Shown here: piece after piece, positions 22,325 to 34,549 of the stretch | Layout of the letters: each line of letters begins with the position of its first letter | Numbering within the stretch: position 1 is the first letter of the stretch | From: Impatiens glandulifera | Taxonomy: Eukaryota > Streptophyta > Magnoliopsida > Ericales > Balsaminaceae | Direction: 5' to 3' | NCBI RefSeq assembly: GCF_907164915.1 | Contig: NC_061862.1 | Location: forward strand, 144,034,972 to 144,098,971 | DNA: 64,000 bases | Made by a program: the position numbers and the translations under genes | Notes under the pieces: generated by a model | Database searches by the model: none | The model's input: the letters and a program-made list of their open reading frames with translations, nothing else | What the model was told of the DNA's origin: nothing

Positions 22325-22982
22325 ATCAACATAATAGTAATAAATTTTAAAAATTAAATTATAATAAATATTTATTTAATGATTTCATTATGTTATAAAC
22401 TTATTCTAGTAACTACATAAAATAATTATATTTTCTATTATAAATATATTTTAAATAGAATTAATTATATAAATTATAATTTTTGATTTTTTAAAATATT
22501 TTAAAATTATTGTTTCAAAATATTTTAATTAAAATATTATTACAATCATTATATAAATTTCTGTATTTTAGAATTTTAAATATTATTTATAAATTATATG
22601 ATTTAAATATATTTTATTTCAAATTATTATTATTATAAATATATTATATATAAATTAAAACTATTAATTTTATTAAAAAAAATTGTTAAGTTAAAATATT
22701 ATAAAAATAATTATTAAGCAATTAGACATATTAATGGTCACATCTATCAATTGATATTCACATGATAAATATTAATATTAATATATTTATTAAATAATAA
22801 CTTTAAGTTTTTAACCAAATCTTCTTATATTTAAACTTTAAAACTTATTCTTAATTAATTATTGACGTTGGATGCTATAAATGTAAAAATAGAATAGGCC
22901 GTGTATTTAATTTAGAAATTAAATGTAAAAATAGAATAGGCCGTGTATTTAATTTAGAAATTAATTTACCACTCAACTCTTA
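21303..22982. other. AT-rich DNA with degenerate repeats
   Basis: At 21303-21720 the loose repeats of the 12.9-14.6-kb block resume (GAAGTGAAAGTAAGGT, AATGAGATGGTTGGTTAG). After that the DNA is strongly AT-rich, with (TA)n at about 22300-22323. A perfect or near-perfect 42-bp tandem duplication containing AATAGGCCGTGTATTTAA lies at 22879-22964. No gene. Confidence 0.7.
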
Positions 22983-23571
22983 GACCACCACAATTAGGTG
23001 TGAAATAAGGTATCAAATGAGTGTTAAAATAATATCAAATGATGAAGCAGAGTATCAAAATTAAGTGTTAAAATATAGTATCAAATTTTGATACGGGACC
23101 AAATTTGATGTGGCCCAATCACAGCGTGCCAAGTGACAGCGCTGGTGGTTATTTTTTTGTTTTTGTTTTTTTTAAATACAATTTTGTATAATAATTGATC
23201 AAAAAATTATATATATATCATTATTTTTTATTTTTCGAGATTTATAAATAGAGACTTGGTTTGTGTCATTTGGACACCAAAAAAATTCTGAAATTTTCCA
23301 CTATATTATTATCCTTGTTTGTAACACCTTTCTTTTAAATAATATTTGTTTGTTTGATTTACCAAGTGATGAATAATATTGTTTGTGGTTAAAAAAATGA
23401 AATTATGTATAAATGATGTGGAAGTGAGAGAAAATGAAAAAGTAATTTTGATACCTTGAATAACACTATGCTGTAGGAAATGCTAAAAAGTGGGTGTTAA
23501 AATAGGTGTTAAGCTAACGTGGCAGGGTATTAAATTAAAAAAATTGATACCCTATTGTGGATAGTTTAAAG
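22983..23571. mobile_element. MITE-like element
   Basis: Ends GACCACCACAATTAGG (left) and CCCTATTGTGGATAGTTT (right) are imperfect inverted repeats with a shared CCACAAT core. Just inside both ends are words of the GGTATCAAAT/GATACC type (23010-23100 and 23445-23555). There is no transposase and no clean target duplication. The superfamily is uncertain (PIF/Harbinger or similar). Confidence 0.45.
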
Positions 23572-23884
23572 AATTTCTTTTATACAAAAATAACAGCATG
23601 CGAAATTTTCTTTTTAATCCAAACAAATTTTAAGATATTATAAGATAACATAATATATTTTATTATATATATATATTAAAAACTGAGTTTATTATACAAA
23701 GAATTTAAGATAATTCAGTGTAAATTAAAACAATGATATAAAAAGTTCTAATAGATATATTTAAGAAATATGATATCATCTCATTTGAAATAAATAAAAG
23801 TAAATATTAAAATTTACCATAATAACTAAACATTAAAATTTACCAAAATCTTAACAATTAATATTTTTAAACATTGTTTAGGCA
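23572..23884. other. AT-rich spacer
   Basis: AT-rich with no recognised element or ORF; it lies 3' of the minus-strand RING gene and could include its former 3' untranslated region. Confidence 0.6.
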
Positions 23885-24708
23885 CAAGCTCCTCCACAAA
23901 GACAAGAATCACAACTATACATCGTTCATTCTAAAAACATCTATTATTAAACTTGTGTGTACACGGGGTCAACATGGTCATTATCCCATATATTCATGTA
24001 ACTCTCAAAACAGACTGAACACATCTCGCTCTCGTCGATATTGTCATCGCCAATATTGCAACATAGTTCTTCCTTCACCATCGGTTCAACAAGAACGATG
24101 GAAACTCTCGTTTCTTGAACAACTTTCACTTTTAAGTCACCAATGTCAGCCAATAAACTCTCTACAGAATCATCGATGTGGTTAGCATTAGCGAAATAGG
24201 GTTGTAAATTCTCGTGGCTAATATGAGCTTCAACACTAGGCGACGACACCCCAATTCTAACTAATGTGAAGATATCCATCATGATAATGTACGTGGGTGA
24301 TGTCGACAAAGAAAATGAAGCAATGTTGAACGGGAAGAAACTGAAAACAAAATTTTTTACATCCTTCGCTAGAGCTCTTGTGGTTTCTTCAGAGAAAAAG
24401 ACGCCTGATTTATGGGCAAAATTATAAATTTGGAGTTCGACTTGTTCTCGATCGGAGAAGAACGACATCGCATCGAACATAGAGTGGCGTAGAGATTTTG
24501 TTGAGAAACGAATGATGCTGTTACATTTTGATGAGTAAATGGTGTCAACTACATTGAGAATTAGGAGGCAACTCGACCTGGGGCAATAATTAATATTTTG
24601 GTTCCATTTGAAAAGACGAATCTTTTGAAACTCCACCTCCTCCTTAATCTCCAACGGGTTTTTCACAATATTGAATATCACCGGCTCAAAACAATGAATT
24701 TTTTCCAT
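23885..24708 (-). pseudogene. RING-H2 E3 ubiquitin ligase-like gene, frameshifted in the RING
   Basis: Minus strand, ATG at 24708, open for 253 codons to 23947. The N-terminal part contains KIRLFKWNQNINYCP, SLRHSMFDAMSFFSDREQ and FFPFNIASFSL, a pattern I associate with small plant RING-finger families, with no named domain. The C-terminal end has CSVCFE (Cys230, Cys233), the first pair of RING ligands, and then stops. In another frame just past that point the sequence reads PCTHKFNNRC, the centre of a RING-H2 with Asn where the second His is expected. Cys-rich remains follow to about 23885. So at least one frameshift breaks the RING after its first ligand pair. If translated, the 253-residue product would lack E2 binding. 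No intron is seen. It could instead be a sequencing error. Confidence 0.6.
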
Positions 24709-25187
24709 CTCAAACTTCAGTTGTTTTACGAATTCTCTTGATAATTCTACATGGATTAGCCTAAAGTGTTTAAATAGAATATAAAAATATTAGAATTAGA
24801 ATATCAAAGATAAAAAAAGGAAATAATTAAATTAACTGTTAGGATAAATTTGGAAACCAAATAATTAATTAAGGAAACTATCAGGGTAGATTTGAAAATT
24901 AATATATATATTCTATAAAAATATTTTATTTATTTATATATATTATATTATCGTCATAATATAATATAATATATTATAATATATTATATTATTGTAATAG
25001 TATATTATATTTTAAGAGTCTCTATTTTTAAACTAATAATTATATAAAATTATTTTTTTATAAAATATAATTCTACACAAATTATAATTTATAATTAAAA
25101 AAACTAATATATATATATATAGAAATTATAAAATATAAATATATAATAATTAAATTATTACCTCTTATATTTTTTATTTTCTCATTT

Positions 25188-25248
<61 letters not shown>

Positions 25249-25499
25249 TTATCTCCCTTAATTAATATATTTTGTAATTAATCTATCATCAAAAATAAAT
25301 ATTCATTATTAAATAAATTTATATTAAAATAGTCTTTAATTTATTAAATTAAATAGTAATTCAATTTATCAATATTTATAAATTAAAAAAATATATAATT
25401 GCAGCTGAAATTCCAAATGTTTTGAGGTCAATATACATCTTAAAACAAATTCCAATGACATATTTGATAGTTTTCCACAAAAACATTTCTTCTTCATTA
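24709..25499. other. AT-rich spacer and putative PEX10 upstream region
   Basis: Mostly AT-rich; a pure (AT)n run of about 52 bp at 25191-25242. The last 100 bp are less AT-rich and would be the PEX10 core promoter, but no convincing TATA box or motif could be fixed. Confidence 0.5.
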
Positions 25500-25540
25500 T
25501 CTCCCTCAGCACTTCTCCGTCGTTCGAGATCTCCTACCTC

Positions 25541-25571
<31 letters not shown>

Positions 25572-26264
25572 AAGAAAGACGGCGTTCTTCATCTCACTTC
25601 AGTATCGCCTCCGTGCGGATTAAGCGATGTCTTCGTCTTATTTGCAGTGAAGATTACCCAATTTGCACTTTGAAGAACTTGTAGAGAGATATACAGAGAC
25701 TATTACTAATACAGGTTGATCTTAATGTCATATTAATTGTGGGTTTCTCTCCAATCTTGCTGATTGTTGTTTCATATGGTAGGGATGTATGTAGACATAT
25801 TCATTCTTACTTACTGATATCTGCTTTGAATCTTTTTTTAACTTAAAATACTTGTTTGAGAAGATTTCTATATCACGTTGTAAATTTTGAGGATTTCTGG
25901 AGCTGGTGGGGATTTAGAGCAAACCCATGTCATTATATAGAAGACAGACTTTAATGTTCTGTTTGTTTAGTTAGATAGCGAATGAGAATTCAACCTCACC
26001 TGATAACAGCAATAGAAAGATTGTTCTTACTATTCAGTTCTTGTTCAATGTTCAATAGTTCTTGCATTCCTAGCCTTGTTTTTGATATCCTTAATTTTCC
26101 TCTTTGATTATGTCTTGATTCAGCTGACTTTTATTACAAGGTCTTGTATACAAAGTTTTGAATTGGAATGGATTGAAATTAATTAAGAGAATGTATAATC
26201 ATTCATCTTTGAACCCTATTATCCCTCTTGTCCTTTTCAGGTGTTTCACACAACTGACTATAGG
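25500..26264 (+). other. PEX10: PEX10 5' untranslated region with intron
   Basis: A likely first exon ends at 25714 (TACAG, then GTTGAT) and contains (TG)n followed by (GA)n at about 25541-25572. The intron 25715-26240 ends TCCTTTTCAG; exon 2 begins at 26241, 24 bp before the ATG. The transcription start is not visible, so 25500 is approximate. An intron in the 5' untranslated region is common in plant housekeeping genes. Confidence 0.6.
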
Positions 26265-29200
26265 ATGGGGTGGAAAGAGTCATCGATTTCAGGTGATGGT
26301 GGGCCCCATAACAGCGATGAAGCTGGACCCAGTAGTAGCAACTTCATTGGAACCAGTAGTAAATCAACACAGAATGGTGTTGTCCGCAAGTTTCCAGTTG
26401 CAGCACAGCCAGAAATTATGAGAGCTGCTGAAAAAGATGACCAATATGCCTCTTATGTCTATGAAGCGTGTCGGGATGCTTTTCGCCACATCTTTGGTCT
26501 GTCCCTTGAGATCTCTTTCCACTTTATTTACCTTAGTCTTCCAATTTTCTGTTTCCTTCCTCGATCATGGGAAGCTTTCCCCTTAATTGTCTTTAGCTTC
26601 TTGTCTCAGGTACAAGGGTTGCTATGGCTTATCAAAATGAGGTTAGTCTTATTCCTGCTTGTACTTGAGGGGCTTATATGTATGTGTAGAGTTCGTGGTA
26701 GCAAAAATCAATTTCTTAATTAATGGATTTGTTAATGTTTTCTTTCATGCTATATTTTAAACGCACTGTGTTAGTAAATTGAGTTAGAAGTTTGATGGAA
26801 AATGTAATTAACTGCAAATTTGTAGTTGGTGGCACACTCTTAAGATCCAATATGGTTTCATTTGGCATGACCTTGAAACTGAAATTGAAAATTTGAATTA
26901 AAGCTCTTACTCGGAGAACCATCCACATCCCAACTTCACCCCTTACTAGATGGGCTCTATGTATTATTATCTGTTCTGCTTAAATTCCATAACCTTATTG
27001 GATGGTTAAATAAAAATGAAGATACTTCTTTTTTTGGTCAGCCAAGTCAACTTGTTTATAGAAAAAAAATAGCTGGGGGAGATGATAAAAGCAAAAAAGG
27101 CCAGAGTGGTCAATTATTGTCATGAAAATTAAAAGAATAGCCTCGTGTGAATCATGATCGTAGTATCTTTTTTTCTTTTCTTTTTGCTGAAACGTGTACT
27201 TTATTCAGATAAGATAAACGAGGTTACAAACATAGTAGACACGATTGACATGAACATTATAGACATTAGACACAAGCAACAAACGCACCAATAATCTCTT
27301 TTTATTTATTTATTGGAGTTCACAGTGATTCATATTCCTTATACTCTGATTGCTTTAGCTGTCTATTTGTTTTATTATTTTTCCTGTTCTCCATTTTTCA
27401 TCTTATTTGTCTGCGAATTTATTTAAGAGAATTCATAATTAACGATATCTATGCCAATCGTGTTATACGTTTCTTACTTCAGACAAAACTTCTGGGGCAA
27501 ATGCTCTATTATGTCTTAACAACTGGTGCTGGTCAACAAACATTGGGAGAGGAATATTGTGATATCATTCAGGTAGCTGCTCTCTCATCATATATATCAA
27601 TTACTTTTTTATACAACTGGCGCGGATCAACAAACAATAGGATTTTTTTTAATCCATTTTCCTTATATTTATCTTTAAACTGAAATATTACATTCAGGCG
27701 GCACATATGAGACTTGTAACAGCGTGATTTCATCTGATTTTTAGTAGCAAGATATTCCCTTGGAGTAGTAATATTTTGTGAAGCAAATATTAGATCATTG
27801 TTGGGATTAATACGGTTCCTGCTCTGTGGTTTGATTTCATAGGTAGCTGGACAATATGGGCTTCCTCCGACACCTGCACGACGTTCTTTATTTATTATGT
27901 ATCAGACAGCTGTTCCTTACATTGCAGACAGAATTAGGTTTGTTTATGTTGACACTAAATTAGTAGTATTTTGCTTGATGAAAATATTCTTGTTGCATTT
28001 GATTGATGACAGCTAAATGTATCGGCTTTGTCACTAAAGTTCCAGGGTTGCTTCTCGTGGCATTGCTCTCGCTGATTCACTCTCAGATGAGTTGAGTGAG
28101 AACAATGTACAGGACAACTACCAAGCCCCTTCATATGACAGAAGGGAAGAACCATCTTTCACAACCTCAGGAGCAAGAATATCCATGCTGTCAAGATTTA
28201 GACGGAAAATTAGTGCATTATGGATACATACCATTCGAAGATGGCCATCAGTATGTTCTCTTCCATGTAGTTTAAGGAAGTTGGATTTTCTGAATCGAAT
28301 TGAGTTTTTCATATGCAACAAATTGCAATTTATCGTTTTAATGTAAGCTCACATATTCATCAAGGTGAACACCAATTTATCACTTATAATCAGTCTTATT
28401 AGTCTTTTATAACTATATGAATGCTTTCAGACAAATAAAAACTGTTATCAAGAGATTCTTGTATGCCAAAAATCCTTTTTGAACTGCGAATTTGTGCAAG
28501 ATATTCACTTCGAGCCTTGAACTCATTTTATCTTTAAAATGAACCTTCACCTTGGATGAGTAGTCAAATGATTATTTTTTTTATCAGTTGGAATAAACTT
28601 TCTCTAGTTTTTCTATTATTAGCAATGTAAAATATCTCGTTGTTAAAGGAAAATCAATAATGTTAGTTCAAAAGGGTTGATTTTCATTTATATGCAAATT
28701 AAAGGTCTATTTCAATTTTCTGCTATGGTACTATACTCATTTGAAGTGAAGTTCAAAATGAATATCTCGCTCAAGTTCAAGTTTCAATATGCGTTTTCAC
28801 CAGAAGCTGTGATTGTCGTGATATCAATTAGGCTTCTCTCTATAAACTATTTAAACAAGAACATCCACTTATCTTTCTCTTTTTATTTTTAACTGTACAT
28901 GTATATATATGCACATAGACGAGCACAATTTTCCCTTTGCAAAAATAAAATAAAAAGTAAGCTACTTCTTTTCTCAATTTTTCTCTTGCATCCTCGTTAC
29001 TGTAGGAATATTTTTCTCAGATTTTCCTGTGATTTGTGAATGTGTACTAAAGAACTAACTTTTTGTTGTCAATGCAGATGCTTCCTCTTACTCGAGAGAT
29101 TTTGCAAATAATTCTTCGCACTAACCTCATGTTCTTCTACTTTGAAGGTGATCCCTAATATGACTAGAAGATGAGATATATATGACTGTTGATGATGTAC

Positions 29201-30828
29201 TGGGGTAGATTTTTGTTTTCTCATGATTGCTATCTCTTACAGGATTATATTATCACATAGCAAAGCGTGCTGCAGGAATCCATTATGTATTCATTGGAAA
29301 GCAAATGAACCAAAGGCCTAGGTCGGTTTTCTCTTAATGGCATCATTTTGATGAAAGTTCTTTGTTTTTGAAACTAAAAGATTCATCATATTCATGGAAT
29401 AATCTTTCTGGTTTGGCATTCAATCTAATAAGTGAACATGAAAATCACATACTAGATCCGTTTACATCATGTCCAAGATTTCGTTTAATGATGGGTGGTA
29501 CCTATGTTTTGCGTGTAGCCTCTGAATTTATAAGAGAACTCATATTTCTTCATTTCTGTATGTTGATATTTTGGTGGCTCACTTTATCTAATTTTATATT
29601 ATTTTCCTGTTAAGCCATCTTTTGAAATAACTCCCTGTATTCTGATCTTGGTTTCCTTGCCATTGTTACTTCCTTTGCTGCAGATACCAAATCTTGGGCA
29701 TATTTCTCTTAATTCAATTATGCATAATTACTGCTGATGGATTACGTAGGAGCAATCTATCCTCCATTGCAAGTTCAGTTCATCCAACCACAATGGGTGC
29801 CCACCAGGGCACATTAGGTTATTATTGATACCCTTCTTTCTATTTTGTTGCCTTGGTTGATATTTCACGAAAATTTTGTATTAGAAACTATCTATATCAG
29901 GCTCTCTTCTATAAGCTATTATATTATGTCATTTGAATATTAAAGCTACGTGTGAAAGAGTTCTAAACAACCATTTCAACTTTGGGGTGATTCTTGGCTT
30001 TCTTTTCCGGTTATGCAGTACGTGGAGGTCTACCTCTACTAAATGAAGAGGGTAACTTGATTGCTGCAGAGGCTGAGAAGGGGAATTGGGTCACTGATAC
30101 AACATTGTCTTCGGAGGTAATGGGCCTATTTTATTTTATTTTATTTTTTTGCTATGAAAATGGCAGTTCTGTTTATTGATTGTCTTACAGTAAAATGTCT
30201 GAGAAAGGTTCAGACTGTAAGAAAATGAAATACCGTGAATGAAAAGAGCAAAAATGTATTCTCCTTGCTGTGCAGGCCTATTTGTTATCATGTTTTATGA
30301 TCTGGATCATAATTCAAAAAAAACTACAATTGTTTACTAAAAATCACACTATAATCTGGTTCATGATCCATAAACTGATTTTAGACCAATTGGAATGCTT
30401 TCAATTTTAACTTTTGACAAATTTCCAATAATGTATATCTGCACACCTTTTCTTAGAAAAAAAAATCAAAATATTTTCTACATGTAGTATTTCGTGTGAC
30501 GAATATTGCTTGACTATATATCCTCTTTAAAATTTGTATTGTCAGTCGGAGGGTAGAACCAGCAAATGCACGCTTTGCCTTAGTAATCGTCAATACGCAA
30601 CTGCCACTCCTTGTGGCCATGTTTTCTGCTGGTATGACCTCAATCTAGAAACTGCCCATCTCTAACATTCGCATGCAGTTGCTGTTAAGTCTCGTCTGAG
30701 TTTTTTTTTTGTCTTTTCTTTATAGGAATTGCATCATGGAGTGGTGCAATGAGAAGCCAGAATGCCCTCTATGTCGTTCTCCGACGACTCATTCAAGTCT
30801 AGTATGTTTGTATCATTCGGATTTCTAG
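26265..30828 (+). CDS. PEX10: Peroxisome biogenesis factor 10 (RING E3 ligase)
   Basis: Eleven coding exons: 26265-26496, 26610-26641, 27483-27572, 27843-27937, 28046-28250, 29078-29147, 29243-29321, 29694-29818, 30019-30116, 30546-30631, 30726-30828. They join to 1215 nt (404 residues), all with GT-AG introns, close to the family length. PEX10 acts in the peroxisomal membrane with PEX2 and PEX12, ubiquitinating the import receptor PEX5 for recycling. Evidence: [20 protein letters not shown] near residue 43, [13 protein letters not shown] (91-103), hydrophobic segments (about 219-238 and 269-287), and a C-terminal C3HC4 RING with Cys350, Cys353, Cys365, His367, Cys370, Cys373, Cys384, Cys387. 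All ligands are present. The start was chosen as the first ATG of exon 2, followed by a poorly conserved leader. No break is seen, so the gene looks functional. Confidence 0.96.
27613..27646 (+). repeat. Intronic echo of a PEX10 exon
   Basis: In the intron after coding exon 3, ACAACTGGCGCGGATCAACA resembles the exon text ACAACTGGTGCTGGTCAACA at about 27519-27538, with a few further matching bases (AACAATAGGA against AACATTGGGA). It looks like a small tandem duplication of exon sequence now diverged. Confidence 0.6.
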
Positions 30829-31242
30829 TTAGTTGTATATACAGGTCATCATCTTACTAAGAAGCAGGATTAAAAAAATAAGTTCAGTATAATTTTTTAG
30901 TTGCTACACATTTCCCCCTGAAGACTGTAGTAACTGCAGACATTTACTCTCTTTAATCTTTCATACAAATCTACCATGTAAGGTAAATGTATAATAATTA
31001 ACTATCTTGTTTGGTTTAAATTATTTATTAATAGTAAGTTATGAACTCTTCAATCTCTTTGGTTCATGATGTCAATCGGCCCGAACCTGATTTAATATAT
31101 CCTAAACCGATTATTACGAACTCATGGTAGACATTATCTTTTGTTAGGTACCTTGAGCTATAATTGTTTTTAATTTATTTTTGTAATTTTTTAAGAAAAT
31201 ATTGAGATATATAACGTATTATCGAAAATATTATAAAAAAAA

Positions 31243-31322
31243 CTAGTATAGTGTAGTGATAATCAGATTTACTAAATAAATTTTATGTTCAAATTTTGTT
31301 GAGTATTTAAAAAAAAAAAAAT
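31243..31322 (+). repeat. Possible SINE remnant
   Basis: TAGTATAGTGTAGTGATA is A-box-like and ATGTTCAAATT B-box-like, at tRNA spacing, followed by a run of about 13 A at 31309-31321. No target duplication was found. Confidence 0.3.
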
Positions 31323-31805
31323 TCTTTCTTAAAAGGGTTTAGGTTGTCTCACAACTTTCAATGGAAGTAATGATTGAATTCACATATTTAGTAGTTGTTT
31401 ATTATTATCTTTAGTTTAAAAAGAACATCTCATATAATTATGTCCTTAACACCTCAATTTAAAAGGATTTTAATAAAAATTGAAACGGAGAGATATTTGA
31501 TCTTAGTCAAAACTCTATATTTATTATTACTTAATTCACATAAATGCTTTTCATTTTTTTATACTAAAAACATGAAATATATTGTATAATTAACATACAT
31601 TTTAGGAATTTGGAAAAGAATATGTACTAACAAAACAATTAATCCATTATTTACTAGGATATATTGTTGCTAGTTGAGGTAAAGAGGGTTATAGTAGATT
31701 GGGATGAATCTATTTTTTTGAATAAATTTAAATTTGATATTATTATATTAGTTATTATACCAATCAAATTTTATATATATATATATATATAATTGGATAT
31801 ATCCA

Positions 31806-32026
31806 TGGACGGATACTGAATTTTGAGTTGGATTAGTTCGAAAAAAATTTAGAAAGATTTAAAAAATAATAATAAAATTTTAAATAAAATAAGGGAATAA
31901 AAGTAAATTTTATTATTTTTTTTAATAATTAGATAAACAAATAATAAATTAAATTAATTTTTTTTAAGAAATTAAAGATAATGTTACATTTTTTCGAGGC
32001 GTGCTGAGCATAGATCCGTCTCTGAA
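31806..32026. mobile_element. Small MITE-like element
   Basis: The left end CATGGACGGATACTG and the right end CATAGATCCGTCTCTG are imperfect inverted repeats. The interior is AT-rich. No target duplication is clear. Confidence 0.35.
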
Positions 32027-32649
32027 TATATTACATATAATTTGGTCTGTTTGTCCAGTCATATATATAATTCATATTAGACATGTTTTGGTATATAGTT
32101 GGTTAATTAATATATTATTAGTGCAGATTTTGATTATTTGAATAGACTATATATCAGAGGTTGATTATATTTAAATTAATAGTTCAAACTCAATCAATAT
32201 AATGGTTATGCGGTTCAAATTAATTTTAATGCTCAAAATCTAGACTTAAGATATATATCATTAAAAAAAATTAGCATAAGAATTTGTGTTGAAAAGATTA
32301 ATTAAATATACATTTTTGTTGTATCCTTAATTGTTGTCATTATCTTCATCATCATTGTTATTATTGTTTCATCTCCATTATCGTTCTCTTCTTAGTAGTT
32401 AATATGGGCTTCGAGGTTGAAGCAATTTTGTGGTTGTCTTCATTATTACCTACCTAAAAAAATGTTCAAAAATAAAAATCTCAGCTCTAAAATATTTTTA
32501 TTTTAAAAAAATTGACATATCTAACAAATTAAATATTAAATACAATATATAAAAAATTGAAATATAAGATATTCACTTCTCACTTGTCGCCATCGTCTAG
32601 GGTTTACATCGTCGTATCAAGAGAGAAAGAAATGATAACAAATTTCACG

Positions 32650-34190
32650 AGGGACCTTTATTTAATTTTGTTTTTAATAGTTCATCGACTTCTTTCCTCT
32701 TTGGCTTATTTTTTTTACATTCAATCTCGATAAACCATCAATTTCATTTAACTAACTACTAATATCATTTCTTTCCTAATAGACTTCTCATATTACTAAT
32801 CGCGTTACTTCTTGCATCAAACCATCTCAATATTACAAATATCTTTTACCTTCACTCTTAGCAAACTAACAATCTCTATCATCACCAACCTCTTTTTACT
32901 TTCACTTCTTCGGTCATCCAACAATCTCATTCACATATTTAACCAATAATATTTCGTTGTTTTCAATTGAACCTCTCATAATCTCGTGACCTCACTTTGA
33001 ACATAATTTATATTTCAATCATCTCATATCATTACCGCAACATATTTACACTTTCTTCGACAAACCAACCGCTAATTCAATTGACCTTTCACCTGGTAAC
33101 CTTAACTTTTTAATTTCGGTTAATAAACTTGTTGTAATTTTTAGGGTCACTAGTATAATAAATAATTGTACAATTGTCATATTTAATTTAAGTCAAAATA
33201 ATGTGATCTAATATGATTAAGTTTATGGCTTAGGGGTGTATTTGTCATGAATATAAAGTGAGGATACCTAAGTAGAATTTCTAATTTTATGAAGGGGCTA
33301 AATTAGAAATTACCTAACTATAATAATTAACTTAATATTAGTTATATGTAATGGTAATGGTCCCCATTTGAAGTACGGACAATTCTCCTTTGCGTCCCAT
33401 CAACAGAAAGAGAAACCTATTGTCGTACTCATCAAATGGAAGAATCATTCCACATAAATAAAGTCTAAGGAAAGAGAAGATTAAAGAATGATTCCATCCA
33501 TGCAAAGTCTAATAGAAGATTCATGATTCATCAAATTAAGGTACACTTCCGCCATTCAGATTTTATTAAATTAGGATTTAATTAGGATAATTCTAACACA
33601 ACCATCTCATTTACATATTTAATCATATATTTTGACATCTCATTCATATATTTTTCTTTGTTACCGACCTTTCATCATAACAAACTAACCATCAATCCCA
33701 ATAGATCTCTCAATCTTCACCTATCTCATTCAAATATTTAAATATTCTTTATTCTCTAATGAACCTCTCGTTATCATATTACGAGAACTTTTTACCCCCA
33801 CTTCGACAAACCAAAGATAATGAAAACAACCTCTCATCATCTTTGTGACCTCACTTTCATACACTTCGATCAATCAAAACATTTCATTTATATATTTAAC
33901 CATCAGAATCTCGTTTGTTCTTTTAAGTGATCTCTCATTATTAATTTGGTGGCCTCACTTCGAATATTTTGTATCTCAACCATCTCATATATCATATTAC
34001 TATAGACCTCTTTATCCCACTTCGGCACACAAATCACATCCAAACAACCTCTCATCCACCAATATCTCATTTATTGACCTTTTATCCATCAACAAAACTA
34101 ACTTTCAATTTCAATAGACTTCTAATCTCGCGATCTCACTTTTTGGTCAATCAACTTTCTCGTTAACCTATTTAATTATCAATCTCTTGA
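32650..34190 (-). repeat. Degenerate repeats, complementary to the 12.9-14.6-kb block
   Basis: Words such as AACCATCTCATTTACATATT, GACCTCTCATNATCTCGTGA and CACTTCGGTNAACC repeat loosely. They are reverse complements of the words at 12891-14646. The block is split by a separate insertion at 33130-33598. ORFs at 33845-34166 follow the repeats and are not genes. Confidence 0.6.
33130..33598 (+). mobile_element. Possible solo LTR
   Basis: A 469-bp block of different composition interrupts the repeats; it begins TGTTGTAATT and ends TTCTAACA, which fits LTR ends. No clear 5-bp target duplication was found and no promoter was identified, so the class is uncertain. Confidence 0.4.
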
Positions 34191-34549
34191 CCTCATCTTC
34201 ATTTTGGAAAACCCAATGATTTATAGGTAAGTGTTATTGAATTTATATATATATTTTTGGGGTATAATTCCTTATTTCCTTTACTTTTATTGAAAAAAAG
34301 GCATATTCCTTGTGCTTATTACATGAATGAGCCACAAAAAATTGTATTAGTGTGTAAAAACAGTGAAGTAAGCACTTCATTTTCAAGAAGATCAATGATG
34401 GAGACAAGAGAAACGCCTGCCACAAATTTTATCTTTTCCCCCAAAATGAGTGAATCCAGCGTTTACGCGGCACGTTCCCCTTCTTACCTGAACAAGCTCC
34501 TTCTCCTCTTCTTATCCACACCATTTCACTGAAATTCATCTTCCTTAGA
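34191..34549 (+). promoter_or_regulatory. Upstream region of the VTT gene
   Basis: No strong TATA box was seen. The last 70 bp are CT-rich (CTCCTTCTCCTCTTCTTATC) and are probably the 5' untranslated region. A 91-codon frame at 34257-34532 ends before the gene start and has no domain; it may be chance or an upstream ORF. Confidence 0.45.

Larger units (their letters stand above)
30829..32649. other. Intergenic AT-rich DNA downstream of PEX10
   Basis: The 3' untranslated region of PEX10 must begin here, but no poly(A) site can be fixed. The rest is AT-rich with short degenerate repeat remains (see separate entries) and an (AT)n run at about 31772-31790. The ORF at 31395-31589 has no domain and is probably chance. 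Confidence 0.6.

Noticed and set aside
27171..27300. Antisense LINE or SINE tail in a PEX10 intron
   Set aside because: A T-rich run precedes GTACTTTATTCAG-like text that might be a retroelement 3' end, but no target duplication or coding remnant could be found.
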